Below, piece after piece: positions 19,958 through 29,347 of a stretch of 64,000 nucleotides of DNA. Source of the stretch: CAWAHD01 sp963781785 (GTDB lineage Bacteria > Planctomycetota > Planctomycetia > Isosphaerales > Isosphaeraceae). The notes below the pieces were generated by a model. It was given only the letters and a program-made list of their open reading frames with translations, ran no database searches and had not been told where the DNA came from. A program made the position numbers and the translations under genes. Location: positions 124,001 to 188,000 of the forward strand of contig CAWAHD010000005.1 of assembly GCA_963781785.1 (NCBI GenBank), in the 5' to 3' direction. Each line of letters begins with the position of its first letter. Within the stretch, counting starts at the first letter, position 1.

Positions 19958-21532
19958 TCACTCCACACTCACTCGCCGCGGCACGCTTCGGCCCTTGGTC
20001 TCGACGCCGGACTCAGCGGACTCCTCGTGATATTCGGCGTCGGTGTTGACTTTCCAGGTGTCGAATTGCCCCAGGCCCATGATGTTGCGAGCCGCCAGCA
20101 AGGCCGTCATCATCGAATGATCTTGATTATTGTACTTGTGCATTCCGTTACGCCCGGCCAGCTCGAGATTGGGGAACCGCTTGAGCCATGCCCGGATGAC
20201 CGCGAGGTGACCTTGATACGCGTCGTCGTAGACGGGATACGCCTTGGGCATGCGCACCACGCAGCCGTCGATCACATCGCTCGCGGAAACCAGGCCGATC
20301 GAGTCAATCTCGCGACGGCCGAGCTCCTGGAGCTCTTGGTCGGTCCGACTCCAGAGGTCATCGCCTTCGAAGCAGAAATACTCGAGGCCCAGGCTCGACT
20401 TGGTCGGGTCCGGAACCATGTCGGGCGACCAGTTCTTGAAGTTCTGGATCCGGCCCAGCCGGACCATGGGCTCGTGGATGTAAATCCAGTTGTCGGGAAA
20501 CGTGTTGGGGCGGTCGACGATCAGGACGACGGTCAGAAAGTCGCGGTACTTGAGCGACTCGGCTGCATGAACGACCTCTGGCGGCGCGGCAGGGTTCATT
20601 GCCCGGATCAGCTCGCGCACGGGCAAGGTGGACAGAAAATGCCGCCCGAGATAGCGCGTATGCCGCCCCTCGATGTCTTGCGCCAGGAACGAAGTGACCC
20701 TGGAATCGTCGTGATCGACCTGGATCACTCGGCGGTCAAGATGAACGACCCCGCCCTGCGCACGGACCCGATCCCGTGTGACTTCCCACATCTGCCCTGG
20801 GCCCAGCCGCGGGTACTGAAACTCATCGATCAAGGTCTTGATCACCTCGCCTCGCCGCGACCGCAAGCCGCCGAAGAGCGCCGACGTGACAGCCCGCAAC
20901 AAGCTGAGATCCTGGATTCGCTGCGCCGCCCACTCTGCCGTGATGGTGCTGGTCGACATGCCCCACACCTTCTCGGTGTACGACTTGAAGAACGTCTCGA
21001 AGAGCTTGCGGCCAAAGCGGTTGACGACCCAATCCTCGAAGCTCCGTTCGGGTTTGATGGGTCTGAGCTTCGCCTGGAGATAGCTCCACCCGATCTGAAT
21101 CGTGCGGCCCAGCCCCAGCTTGACCAGGGCGTCCAGGGGCTTGAGCGGATAATGGAAGAACTTGCGGTCGTAATAGATGCGGCTCAATCGCGATCGCGTG
21201 ATCAGCTCATCGCCGAGGATCTCGCGCCAGAGCCGGTTGACCTCGTCGCTCTTGGAGAAGAAACGGTGGCCGCCGATGTCAAAGCGATATCCCTTGTACT
21301 GGTCGGTGCGGCTGATTCCACCGACCAGCCTCTTGTCGGTTTCGAGCACCACGCAGGATCTTCCGTGCTTGGTCAATTCATAGGCGGCGGTCAGTCCGGC
21401 CGGTCCGCCGCCGGCGATGACGGTCTCGTGTGCCGCCACGACCGCGACGGTCGACGGATCGTCAACTCGCGTCCAGCGATGGGGAAGAAGGCCGGGGCGT
21501 AACGTCTCTGGCTGCGGCCGCTCCACGCCCAT
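19958..21532 (-). CDS. UDP-galactopyranose mutase-like FAD/NAD(P)-dependent oxidoreductase
   Basis: The start MGVERPQPETLRPG at ATG 21532 is preferred, because upstream in-frame sequence merely translates the intergenic repeats at 21.57-21.68 kb. The FAD-binding loop is ETVIAGGGPAGLTAAYELTK, followed by GGISRTDQYKGYRFDIGGHR. The region FFKSYTEKVWGMSTSTITAEW and the end, AARNIMGLGQFDTWKVNTD, match the family of mutase-like amine-oxidase-fold proteins often found in surface-glycan clusters. It should act in the cytosol on nucleotide sugars or a related substrate. No sugar-transferase neighbours are present, so the substrate is unassigned. Confidence 0.82.
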   Translation of the reverse strand: MGVERPQPETLRPGLLPHRWTRVDDPSTVAVVAAHETVIAGGGPAGLTAAYELTKHGRSCVVLETDKRLVGGISRTDQYKGYRFDIGGHRFFSKSDEVNRLWREILGDELITRSRLSRIYYDRKFFHYPLKPLDALVKLGLGRTIQIGWSYLQAKLRPIKPERSFEDWVVNRFGRKLFETFFKSYTEKVWGMSTSTITAEWAAQRIQDLSLLRAVTSALFGGLRSRRGEVIKTLIDEFQYPRLGPGQMWEVTRDRVRAQGGVVHLDRRVIQVDHDDSRVTSFLAQDIEGRHTRYLGRHFLSTLPVRELIRAMNPAAPPEVVHAAESLKYRDFLTVVLIVDRPNTFPDNWIYIHEPMVRLGRIQNFKNWSPDMVPDPTKSSLGLEYFCFEGDDLWSRTDQELQELGRREIDSIGLVSASDVIDGCVVRMPKAYPVYDDAYQGHLAVIRAWLKRFPNLELAGRNGMHKYNNQDHSMMTALLAARNIMGLGQFDTWKVNTDAEYHEESAESGVETKGRSVPRRVSVE

Positions 21533-21572
21533 CTGCGACTCCTCGTCCTGAGAGGTCGACGGTCTACTCACG

Positions 21573-21590
21573 TCAGGCTGGAAAGCCTGA
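21573..21590. repeat. Dispersed palindrome tcaggctggaaagcctga
   Basis: A short perfect-arm hairpin (arms TCAGGCT/AGCCTGA, loop GGAA) upstream of the flavoprotein gene. The same text, translated as VGQAFQPDV, turns up in many planctomycete gene calls, so it is probably a dispersed repetitive palindrome. Confidence 0.6.
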
Positions 21591-21644
21591 CCTACGGCAT
21601 ACTTTTTCGGCGGTCCCCACTCAGCCCTGCGCCGCCGATGCCTT

Positions 21645-21677
21645 TCCCCCCCTTGCGAAGGGGGGGTCAGGGGGGGT
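21645..21677. repeat. C/G-run hairpin repeat
   Basis: A run of eight C's, TTGCGAA, then a run of G's forms a strong hairpin, followed by TCAGGGGGGG. It is another frequent planctomycete intergenic element. It may act as a terminator-like structure between the flavoprotein promoter region and the blaI-type gene. Confidence 0.5.
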
Positions 21678-21973
21678 GGTCCCGGCGCGACCAATGAGCA
21701 ACACCGCGAAGGGGTTTTCTTCGTCTTTCATTGCTTCGAGGCGTGGTGTTCACGGCACAATCAGTACCGCGAATCCGACCGATCCGACGGATCGGCCCGA
21801 TCTGCGCCGCGAGTTTTGTCATAAATCTGCAAAACGGTCAACGTCGATCAGCCCATCTTCGTTCGTCATCGAGTCGTCCGTTTTCCGCGCGGCACCGGGT
21901 TATTGACTGGAAATCCGATCTACGCAATAATCCGTACGTGAAGAAGCGTGTGTTCCCAGCGACGTGGGGAGGC

Positions 21974-22426
21974 ATGATGGCCGGCCGGAAAGTTTTGGCG
22001 ATCACGGAGCGGCAGTTTGCGGTTCTCCGCGTGCTCTGGGAGCACGGGCCGCTCACGGTGCGCGGGCTGATGGAGCATCTGCCGCGCGGCGAGCGGCAGC
22101 CTTACACCACGGTACTCGGCATGCTTCAGGCCATGGAGAAGGCGGGGCTGGTCGACCATGAGAAGGACAGATTGACGCACCGATACCGACCGACCGTCTC
22201 GCGGCGGGAAGCGACGGGCAACCTGCTCTCCGACTTCCTGGCGCGGTTCTTCCATGGATCGGCCGAGCAATTGATCCTGGGGCTGGTCGACGCCGAGCAA
22301 ATTGATCCGGGCGACTTGCGAGCGATCGAGGCAAAGCTTGCGGGCTCGCCCACACGGGCCGAGGTGTCGCCGGTATCGGCAGGCGCGGGCACGGGGCGCG
22401 CGAACAACAAGAGGCGGGCACCATGA
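21974..22426 (+). CDS. BlaI/MecI/CopY-family transcriptional repressor
   Basis: About 150 residues, starting at ATG 21974 or 21977 just after GGGGAGG. The winged helix is clear: ITERQFAVLRVLWEHGPLTV, then RQPYTTVLGMLQAMEKAGLV and the wing THRYRPTVSRREA. The C-terminal dimerisation part has LSDFLARFFHGSAEQLILGL. BlaI-type repressors block transcription until cleaved by, or following a signal from, an M56 sensor protease. The next gene encodes that partner and overlaps this one by four bases (ATGA), so the two form an operon. Confidence 0.93.
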   Translation: MMAGRKVLAITERQFAVLRVLWEHGPLTVRGLMEHLPRGERQPYTTVLGMLQAMEKAGLVDHEKDRLTHRYRPTVSRREATGNLLSDFLARFFHGSAEQLILGLVDAEQIDPGDLRAIEAKLAGSPTRAEVSPVSAGAGTGRANNKRRAP

Positions 22427-25400
22427 CGCACTTGACGGACACCTGGGTGATCCCGTGGCTGGCCTTCTTTGCCGGCTGGTCGCTCCGATGGGGCGTGCTG
22501 CTGGCTGCCCTTGCCTTGTGGCTGGCGGTGCGACCGCCGCGGCGGGCGGCCACCCGGCACGTCTTGTGCCTGGCGGCGCTCTTGACGGGCATCCTTCTTC
22601 CAGCCGCGCCCGAGTGGGGCGAAGTCGCAATCCCGTGGCCGTCGCAGCCAATCCAGGGCGGGAACGTCATCGATGCCGAGGTCAGCCTACCGCAAGCCGG
22701 GCCGCGCGACCTTACCGCGAGGCCCGCGTTTGCGACGGCAGCGGCCGATGCGGCTGTGCCGGTCCCGCTCCCGGCAACACCGACCGTCGGCCCCCGCCGG
22801 ATTTCCCCGGTCGCTGAGCCGTTGGGCATGTGGCGTGTGGCCGCGCTTGCGGCGGCGCTGGCGTGGGCGACGATCGTGCTGGCGCTGTTCTTGCGGCTGG
22901 CGGGCGGACGGCTGATGCTGGCTGTGCTCAAGGCGAGGGCGGTGGCTCTGGGCAACGACTCGGCTCGTCTTCTGGACGACTGCCGAAAAGCACTTCGGTT
23001 GTCTCGGCCGGTGCGGCTGGCGACCCACCCGTCGGTCGCGTCGCCGGTCGTTGTCGGCGGCCTTTGCCCGATGGTGCTCGTGCCGCCCGACTGGGGCGAC
23101 TGGCCCGAGCCCTCTCGGCACGACTGCCTGCTCCACGAGCTGGCGCATCTGGCCCGATACGATGATTGGGCCAAGCTCGCCCAGGAGCTGGTCCGTGTAC
23201 CGTTCTTCTTCCACCCCCTGGTGCTCTGGCTGCTCACGCGGCTCGACCGCGAGCGCGAGCTGCTCTGCGACGAGGCCGTCGTCGCCGCCGGATTCCGACC
23301 CGGTGGCGTTCGCTCAGTTGTTGATCAACCTGGCCCGGCGGCCCGGGCGCCTGCTGCCCGTCATGCCCGCAAGCCGTCCGGCCTGCCTTCCGTTCCTGGA
23401 ACGCCGGACCGTCACTCTCCGCGTCACCCGACTTCTGGAGGACAACATGCCGCACACCCTCTCCCGCCCGTCAGCTCTACGTTCCTGCCTTCTTGGCACC
23501 TTCGCGCTGGCCGCGGCGCTCGGCGTCGGCGGCATACGGGTGGCGCGGTCTCCGCCCAGCAGTCGGCAGGGCCGCAGAGCCAAGGCCAGCCATCGAAGGA
23601 TTCGCAGCCGCCCGCAGCAGCGAAGCCGGCGGCGGCGGCCGCCGCCAAGGCCCCGCCGACCGAGATCGCGGGCGTGGTGCTCGATCAAGCCGACCAGCCG
23701 GTCGCCGGTGCGACGCTGGTCGCGGGTGCGACCGTTGTCGCGGCGCCGCACGATCGGGGCCGCTCGAGCCATGAGGCGAGCAAGACCGACGAGCGTGGCC
23801 GGTTTACGTTGCCGGTGCCCCCCGGAGCGGAGCGGCTGAGTCTCATTGCGTACAAGGATGGGCTCGGGTTGAGCTCGCTTTCGGCCCCTCCGGGCGCGCT
23901 CCGAAACCCCCATGACGTGAAGCTTCGCCTCGCGAAGCCCGAACGCTTTGCGGCTGTCCTTGTGGACGCTGATGGCAAGCCATTTGCTGGAGCGGAAGTC
24001 CGGGTGGAAATGGCAGCACACACCACGTCACGGAAAGACGGTCCAAGGACGATTATCTCCATGGGCTGGGAACGTTTTCCCCGCGAGTTCGTCGAGGGAA
24101 GTCCCGTCGAACGCCTCCTTGTGACCAGGACCGATGGACGCGGCTGGTTTGAATTCCGGGAATTCGCTCCGGATTCGGGGCTCCGGTTGGCGGTGCGCTC
24201 GGCCGACGGGCGCACGTTCTTGGTGAAGCCGGGGGCACCCGCCGCAGAGTTGAGTCGGCGGAACATGCACGATGACGGCTTCGTTACAGCGCCGCCCGGT
24301 GAGGGCGCGCGGCTCGTTGCATTCCCGCCGGCCCGGGTCGAGGGACACGTCGTACCGGCGCTGCCCGGTGTCGTCGTCTCCAAGCTCATTGCCAATTACC
24401 AGGGCAGCCGCCCGCCCGGGGTGTATACACCGATGCCCAATATGTGGGGCGAGGCCTTGATCGACGATGCCGGCAGGTTCACCTTCGAGGGGCTCTATGA
24501 AGGGACGATCAACGTCTTCGTCCAAGGGGACGGCGAGAACAAAGTGTGGACCTACCGCGCCGCTCGGGACGTCGTTCTCAAATCCGGCACGACCTCGCAC
24601 CTCGCGTTCGAGCTGATCCCCGGTGTGAAGGTCGAGGGGACTGTTGTCGTCCAGGGCACCGGCACCCCCGTCGAGGGTGCGCAGCTAGGCGTCTATGGCC
24701 CGGTCCGCCCCAGGAGCGGAGCGATGACGGCAATCGCCACGACCGACGCCAAGGGCCGTTACAGTTACGTTCTGCCGTCCGGCGAGACCTATTTCTACGT
24801 GATGGGTCCGCCGGCCGGCTTGACGAGACTCTCGGGTGAAGGTTCCGCCCGTACCGTGACCATTCCCGAAGGCGCAACGAGCTACGAAGTGCCGCCCTTG
24901 GAACTCGCGGCGGCCGTCACCTTGCGTGGGCGCGTGCTCGACGCCGCTGGGGCGCCGATCGCCGGTGCAACGGTCGTGGGCACCTGCGAGGGGGGTATGT
25001 GCCGGCCGTTTCCGGGCAAAGAGGCTGTCACCGATAACCGCGGCGAGTTCCGCCTGCCACCGTCGTTGTACAACACCGTCGCGATCGGACAGCCCGCGCG
25101 GCTTTTAGTCCGGCTCCGTGACGGGGCCGAACATGAGGCCGGTACCGTCCCCGGAGCCGACGGAGTGGTGACCGTCAAGCTTCCGGTCGCCGGCGCGGCC
25201 GCCGACCGCGTCACGGGTCCGCGCGACGTTGACCCGCACTCGCTGGCCGGGGTCGTCGTCGACCTGGGAGGCAAACCGATCGAAGGGGCCGAAGTCGACG
25301 TCTGGACGTGGTACCCCGGCCACGAACGAAAGACCGACGCTCGGGGGTTCTTCAAGATCGGCAACCTCCAGAAGGGCGCCAAGGTCGAGGTCGTCGTTCG

Positions 25401-26673
25401 AAAAAAAGGCTACACGCCCCAGCTCTTCATGACCCAGCCCACCGGCACGCCGGGGTGGGTGATCGTCCTTGGGAACAAGACTTACTTCGAGGGCCGGGTC
25501 ACCGGCCCGGACGGCAAGCCAAGGGCGCGTGCCCTGATCCGGGCCAATAACGGCCCGAAACGCGGCGACGGAGTCATGATCACGGAGATCTGGACCGAGG
25601 CGACCACCGATGACGAAGGCCGCTACCGCCTGTACGCGCAGGCCGACGTTTACGATATCCAGGTGCGCGTCCCGGGCGTGGGTGTGGCGCGGTTGCCCGG
25701 TACGTCGCTCGGTGCTGATGAGGCCAAGCCGCTCGATATCCGGCTCGAGCCTGGGGCGACCTTCCGGGCCAAGGTGGTCGACAGCATCACGGGCGAGCCG
25801 GTGCCGGCCGTCCGCCTCTGGCACTGGCAGCACCCGGGCATCGAGGGCCGGTCGGGCGACCACGGTTACGCACTGGTTGGCGACATGATGCCCGGCCCAT
25901 TCCGGTTCCAGATCGACGCCCCTGGCTTCGCTCGCTGGTGGTCGGATGAGGCGGCCAGCGAGTGGAGCCGCCGCAAAATCGACGACACCAAGGGCGGCTG
26001 GCAGCGCAACTTCGACCAGATCGACTTCGACCTCAAGCCCGGCATGAACCGGGCCACGATCGCCGTCGAGCGCGGCGTGACGGCCACTGGCCGGGTGCTC
26101 GACCCCGACGGCAAGCCTGTCGCCGGGGCCACGGTCGCCCCGGCCTTGACCGGCACCGGCAATTCGCTGACCGGCGACACGCGGTTCAGCGTGACGACCG
26201 ACAACGACGGCCGGTTCACCGTGGTCCTGCCGGCAAGCGGCCAGCGCGAGTATAACCTCGTGGCCCACGACGGCAAGTACGGTCAGTGGCGGACCTGGGC
26301 CAACGGCGTGGTCCCGCCATTCCGCACCAAGCCGGGCGAGGTCTTGCGCGACATCGAGCTCCGCCTGACGCGGCCCGCGATCGTCCGCGGCCGCGTGGCC
26401 AGCACCGACGGCCGTCCAGTCGCCGGTCGCGAGGTCCGCGCCAGCGCCGCGGACCGCCTCGAGAATCGCTACTATGACCCGACCGTGGCGACGAAGGCCG
26501 ATGGGAGCTATGAGCTCAAGTTCATCCGCCCCGGTGAACAGTTCATCCAGGTCGCCCCGTTCTGGCTCGATGCACGGCAATCGCCCGAGGGAACCAATCA
26601 CACCGTAATGCTCAAGCCAGGTCAGTCGAAGGAAGGCGTGGACTTCCGGGTCCCGGGACGCGAGGCGGACTAA
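22423..26673 (+). CDS. BlaR1-like M56 metallopeptidase with carboxypeptidase-regulatory repeats
   Basis: The N-terminus has several membrane helices. The M56 zinc protease domain carries the HExxH motif in LLHELAHLARYDDWAKL and the third ligand in LCDEAVVAAG. The frame shifts near 23290 and returns near 23545; the shifted text (PVAFAQLLINLARRPGR, then SCLLGTFALAAALGVGG) is the expected protease end and a final helix. After an Ala/Pro/Gln linker come about nine carboxypeptidase-regulatory-like beta-sandwich units, marked by repeats such as GVVLDQADQPVAGATLV and GRVLDAAGAPIAGATVV. The usual BlaR1 penicillin-binding sensor is absent; the repeats are its likely extracytoplasmic replacement. It should inactivate the upstream BlaI-type repressor. 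The ligand is unknown. Confidence 0.85.
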   Translation: MTHLTDTWVIPWLAFFAGWSLRWGVLLAALALWLAVRPPRRAATRHVLCLAALLTGILLPAAPEWGEVAIPWPSQPIQGGNVIDAEVSLPQAGPRDLTARPAFATAAADAAVPVPLPATPTVGPRRISPVAEPLGMWRVAALAAALAWATIVLALFLRLAGGRLMLAVLKARAVALGNDSARLLDDCRKALRLSRPVRLATHPSVASPVVVGGLCPMVLVPPDWGDWPEPSRHDCLLHELAHLARYDDWAKLAQELVRVPFFFHPLVLWLLTRLDRERELLCDEAVVAAGFRPGGVRSVVDQPGPAARAPAARHARKPSGLPSVPGTPDRHSPRHPTSGGQHAAHPLPPVSSTFLPSWHLRAGRGARRRRHTGGAVSAQQSAGPQSQGQPSKDSQPPAAAKPAAAAAAKAPPTEIAGVVLDQADQPVAGATLVAGATVVAAPHDRGRSSHEASKTDERGRFTLPVPPGAERLSLIAYKDGLGLSSLSAPPGALRNPHDVKLRLAKPERFAAVLVDADGKPFAGAEVRVEMAAHTTSRKDGPRTIISMGWERFPREFVEGSPVERLLVTRTDGRGWFEFREFAPDSGLRLAVRSADGRTFLVKPGAPAAELSRRNMHDDGFVTAPPGEGARLVAFPPARVEGHVVPALPGVVVSKLIANYQGSRPPGVYTPMPNMWGEALIDDAGRFTFEGLYEGTINVFVQGDGENKVWTYRAARDVVLKSGTTSHLAFELIPGVKVEGTVVVQGTGTPVEGAQLGVYGPVRPRSGAMTAIATTDAKGRYSYVLPSGETYFYVMGPPAGLTRLSGEGSARTVTIPEGATSYEVPPLELAAAVTLRGRVLDAAGAPIAGATVVGTCEGGMCRPFPGKEAVTDNRGEFRLPPSLYNTVAIGQPARLLVRLRDGAEHEAGTVPGADGVVTVKLPVAGAAADRVTGPRDVDPHSLAGVVVDLGGKPIEGAEVDVWTWYPGHERKTDARGFFKIGNLQKGAKVEVVVRKKGYTPQLFMTQPTGTPGWVIVLGNKTYFEGRVTGPDGKPRARALIRANNGPKRGDGVMITEIWTEATTDDEGRYRLYAQADVYDIQVRVPGVGVARLPGTSLGADEAKPLDIRLEPGATFRAKVVDSITGEPVPAVRLWHWQHPGIEGRSGDHGYALVGDMMPGPFRFQIDAPGFARWWSDEAASEWSRRKIDDTKGGWQRNFDQIDFDLKPGMNRATIAVERGVTATGRVLDPDGKPVAGATVAPALTGTGNSLTGDTRFSVTTDNDGRFTVVLPASGQREYNLVAHDGKYGQWRTWANGVVPPFRTKPGEVLRDIELRLTRPAIVRGRVASTDGRPVAGREVRASAADRLENRYYDPTVATKADGSYELKFIRPGEQFIQVAPFWLDARQSPEGTNHTVMLKPGQSKEGVDFRVPGREAD

Positions 26674-27678
26674 TGCGGCCCGCCCAGCGGTAGCTCGCTG
26701 ACGATGGCGACCGGCTGCGTCGTTCCCCCTTCGAGCGTGGCTGCCAGCCTCGTCCCAAGATCGGCGTGACTGGTCCGCACGAGGGCCAGGGCCACGGGTG
26801 CATTCCGGAGCGGCGAGAATGCGGCCGAAGTGACCACTCCCGCACGCTTGCCGTCGGCCTCGAGTTCGGTTCCCGGCGCGAGCATGGGCGCATTCTCGGT
26901 GAACAGCAAGCCCCGCAAGACCTGGTTGACGTGGCCGAGTGCATCCAGCCGCGCCACCGTCTCCTGACCCAGGTAGCACCCCTTCACGAAGCTGATCGCA
27001 CGCGCATCGCGGCCGATTTCCTGGGGCAGGCTGTCCTCGGTGATGTCCTTGCCGAACACGGGCGTTCCGGCCTCGATCCGCAGGACGTTGAAAGTCTCCG
27101 GGTCAGCCTCGACCAGTCCGATTTCTCGCCCGTTCGCGACAATTGCGTCCTTCACAGCACGGGCCGCCGATTTCTCGCCGATCACGGTCCAGCCCGGCAA
27201 CACAGTCGGTGATTCGCGGACAACCCGCACGGGGAAGCCTGCGATCTCCGTGACGACGTGCGCATACTTCCCCCTCCTCTGCCAAGCGTGCCCCCGCTCG
27301 GCAAAGGAGCGCACCGGCCTCGGGTCCGGCCAGGTGCAGCTCGAACGTCGCCCCCGTGCGATCGTCGAAGGTGACCTCGTCGAATACGCCGTACTTCTCA
27401 AAGTGAGGCAAGAGCCCCGCCACGGCACGGGGATCTGCGCGAACCAGGATTCTCTCGGATCCGGCCAGCGCGATCACGTAACCGACGGTCTTACCGCGCA
27501 GATTGGTCACAAACGTCTCGCAACCTCGCCCTGGCGGCAGTCGCTTGATCTCGTTGGTGGTCAAATTCTGGAGGAATTTGCCGCGGTCTGGCCCTCTGAT
27601 CTCGAGCCGGCATCGATCTGACCGATCGAACACGCCGGCATGGGCCGCGATCTTCTCAAACTCGAGCGCTGTTAACAT
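26670..27678 (-). CDS. YgfZ/GcvT-like folate-binding protein, one frame break
   Basis: The start MLTALEFEKIAAHAGVFDRS at ATG 27678 precedes the GcvT-like core (LEIRGPDRGKFLQNLTTNEIK). A break near 27290 moves to the second frame, which ends at 26670. The family signature KGCYLGQETVARLDALGHVN is intact. YgfZ-type proteins use folate to support repair or assembly of some iron-sulfur enzymes in the cytosol. The gene converges on the M56 gene, with stop codons overlapping by four bases, and is followed upstream by the LarA-like gene on the same strand. Confidence 0.85.
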
Positions 27679-27748
27679 GTCGGGTATCCGTGCGTTGTCG
27701 GAGATGGCACGCTCGGTCCCAGCGGGATCGAGCGATCGCGGCACTTGG

Positions 27749-28960
27749 TCATGATTCCTCGGTCCGGGCGCGGGTCAGGTCAGCCGCGCTCACGAACGAA
27801 CAGGAGCCCGCGCGGGCCACAAGCCGCCGGGCTTGCTCGGGAGTGTCAAGCGGAATGGCCGAAAGCTCTTCGACCGTTTCGCGCGCCTGGCCGCTCAGAA
27901 GGAACACGTCGGCCCAGGTCAGAGCATGCGCGAGCTGCCGCGCAGGTACAAAGTCGGGATCGCCCTCGTGGCCGCGCAAGACCGCTTTGGCTCGCTTGGG
28001 ATCGTCGGCCTCCATCAGCCGGCCCAGCGACGGCCCGAGCTCCCCGGCCAAACGCGAGAGGACCACGATCTTGCCCCCGTGCTGGACGAGCCGCGCCGCG
28101 GTCGCCAGAGCTTCAGCCAGAGTGAACCAGTCGGTATCCAGCCCCGGCCGCCCGACCCCGACCACGACCAGCTCGGCGCGGCTCTGCGCCCGGAACGTCC
28201 AGTGGCTTTCCCAGGCGGCGATCCCCTGGTCCAGAACCTCGCGATCCCGCCCCGCGACAATCTCGGTGAACCCCCGCAAACCCGGCACCAACCCGATGTG
28301 AAACTGGGTGCCCAGGAGCCAGCTCACCTCGAACGATTCCTCGAGGCTTGCCTTGGTGTGGGTTGGCGGTATGTCTTCATCCTGGTCTCGATACCGGCCG
28401 CGATGCGTCTCCATCGCCTCGCGATCGCTCAGTCCCGGGAAGATCACGCTCCACGGGCCGCGATGACCGAAAATCGGATCGGAACCCAGTCGTCCGATGG
28501 GGATCACGACGTCGGCGTCGGTCAACAACCGGCTCAAGTAAATGCGCCGACCCTGCTTGGTCGCGGCCAGGTAGGCCAGCCCCGCGCGATCGAGGGGATC
28601 GTGAATGGCCAGGGTCGCGCCCGCTGGCATCGCCCGGTCCGGACCGCTCGATCCCGCTGCGGTCGACAGCACGGTCACGCTGCCCGACTCGATCCCCGCC
28701 TCAACCAGGACTGCATGCAGTGGATCGAGAATGTCGTGCAGGTTCCCGATCGTGGGGTCGATGGCCAGAACGACGCGGTCGCCGGGGACGACGAGCTGCC
28801 TGAGAGGCGGGAAATTCCGAGGGCTTTCGAGAGCATTGCGGACCGCATCAGCCGGCAACGGAAGCGCACCCGCCGGGGGCCCCCGCCATGCGGCGACGAC
28901 CTTCTCCTCGGGAACCTCGAAGTCCAGCGATTCCCCAGCAAAATCGACCTCGACACGCAT
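27749..28960 (-). CDS. LarA-like (lactate racemase N-terminal domain family) protein
   Basis: A 403-residue protein from ATG 28960 (MRVEVDFAGESLDFEVPEEK), with AGGAA six bases before it. The N-terminal domain shows LVVPGDRVVLAIDPTIGN and the helix LDPLHAVLVEAGI, as in the LarA/DUF2088 family. The segment aligned with the cofactor Lys region reads GHRGPWSVIFPGLSDREAM. True LarA has a Lys there, bound to the nickel-pincer nucleotide. By eye that Lys is missing, so it may be a non-racemase relative. No larB, larC or larE genes are nearby. It lies 70 bases upstream of the YgfZ-like gene, possibly co-transcribed. Confidence 0.75.
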   Translation of the reverse strand: MRVEVDFAGESLDFEVPEEKVVAAWRGPPAGALPLPADAVRNALESPRNFPPLRQLVVPGDRVVLAIDPTIGNLHDILDPLHAVLVEAGIESGSVTVLSTAAGSSGPDRAMPAGATLAIHDPLDRAGLAYLAATKQGRRIYLSRLLTDADVVIPIGRLGSDPIFGHRGPWSVIFPGLSDREAMETHRGRYRDQDEDIPPTHTKASLEESFEVSWLLGTQFHIGLVPGLRGFTEIVAGRDREVLDQGIAAWESHWTFRAQSRAELVVVGVGRPGLDTDWFTLAEALATAARLVQHGGKIVVLSRLAGELGPSLGRLMEADDPKRAKAVLRGHEGDPDFVPARQLAHALTWADVFLLSGQARETVEELSAIPLDTPEQARRLVARAGSCSFVSAADLTRARTEES

Positions 28961-29347
28961 CAAAAATTCCTGCCCCGCCTTCCTGCCGTCCCTGTCGGCA
29001 TGCACTCCCGGCTGCGGCGTCCGCGGGACGACGACGAGCTTCGACCATGATAGGTCCGCCCGCGGAACCCGGTCAACAGACCAAGCGACCTCGTCGACTC
29101 TCCGCAACCAGGTTGACGGCGGGTGGTCGATCTCTTAGGATTGATGCTAGGATGGTAGCTGTCGCTCGACCATGCACCTGCGACCGGATCCGTCCGCTCG
29201 CCCAGTGCTGTGCGTGATCAGGTCGTGGTCGGATCGGATCGACAGCAATCGCTGTTCTACGATTTCCAATGAGGGGAACATGCGCGTCGTCGCGACTGCA
29301 ACCGCGCTGAAGTGCAAAGATCAGTGAACGCCTGGACATGCTCAAAC

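Noticed and set aside
25105..26979. 624-codon minus-strand frame opposite the M56 repeats
   Set aside because: Antisense of periodic carboxypeptidase-regulatory repeats; no family and no start signal.
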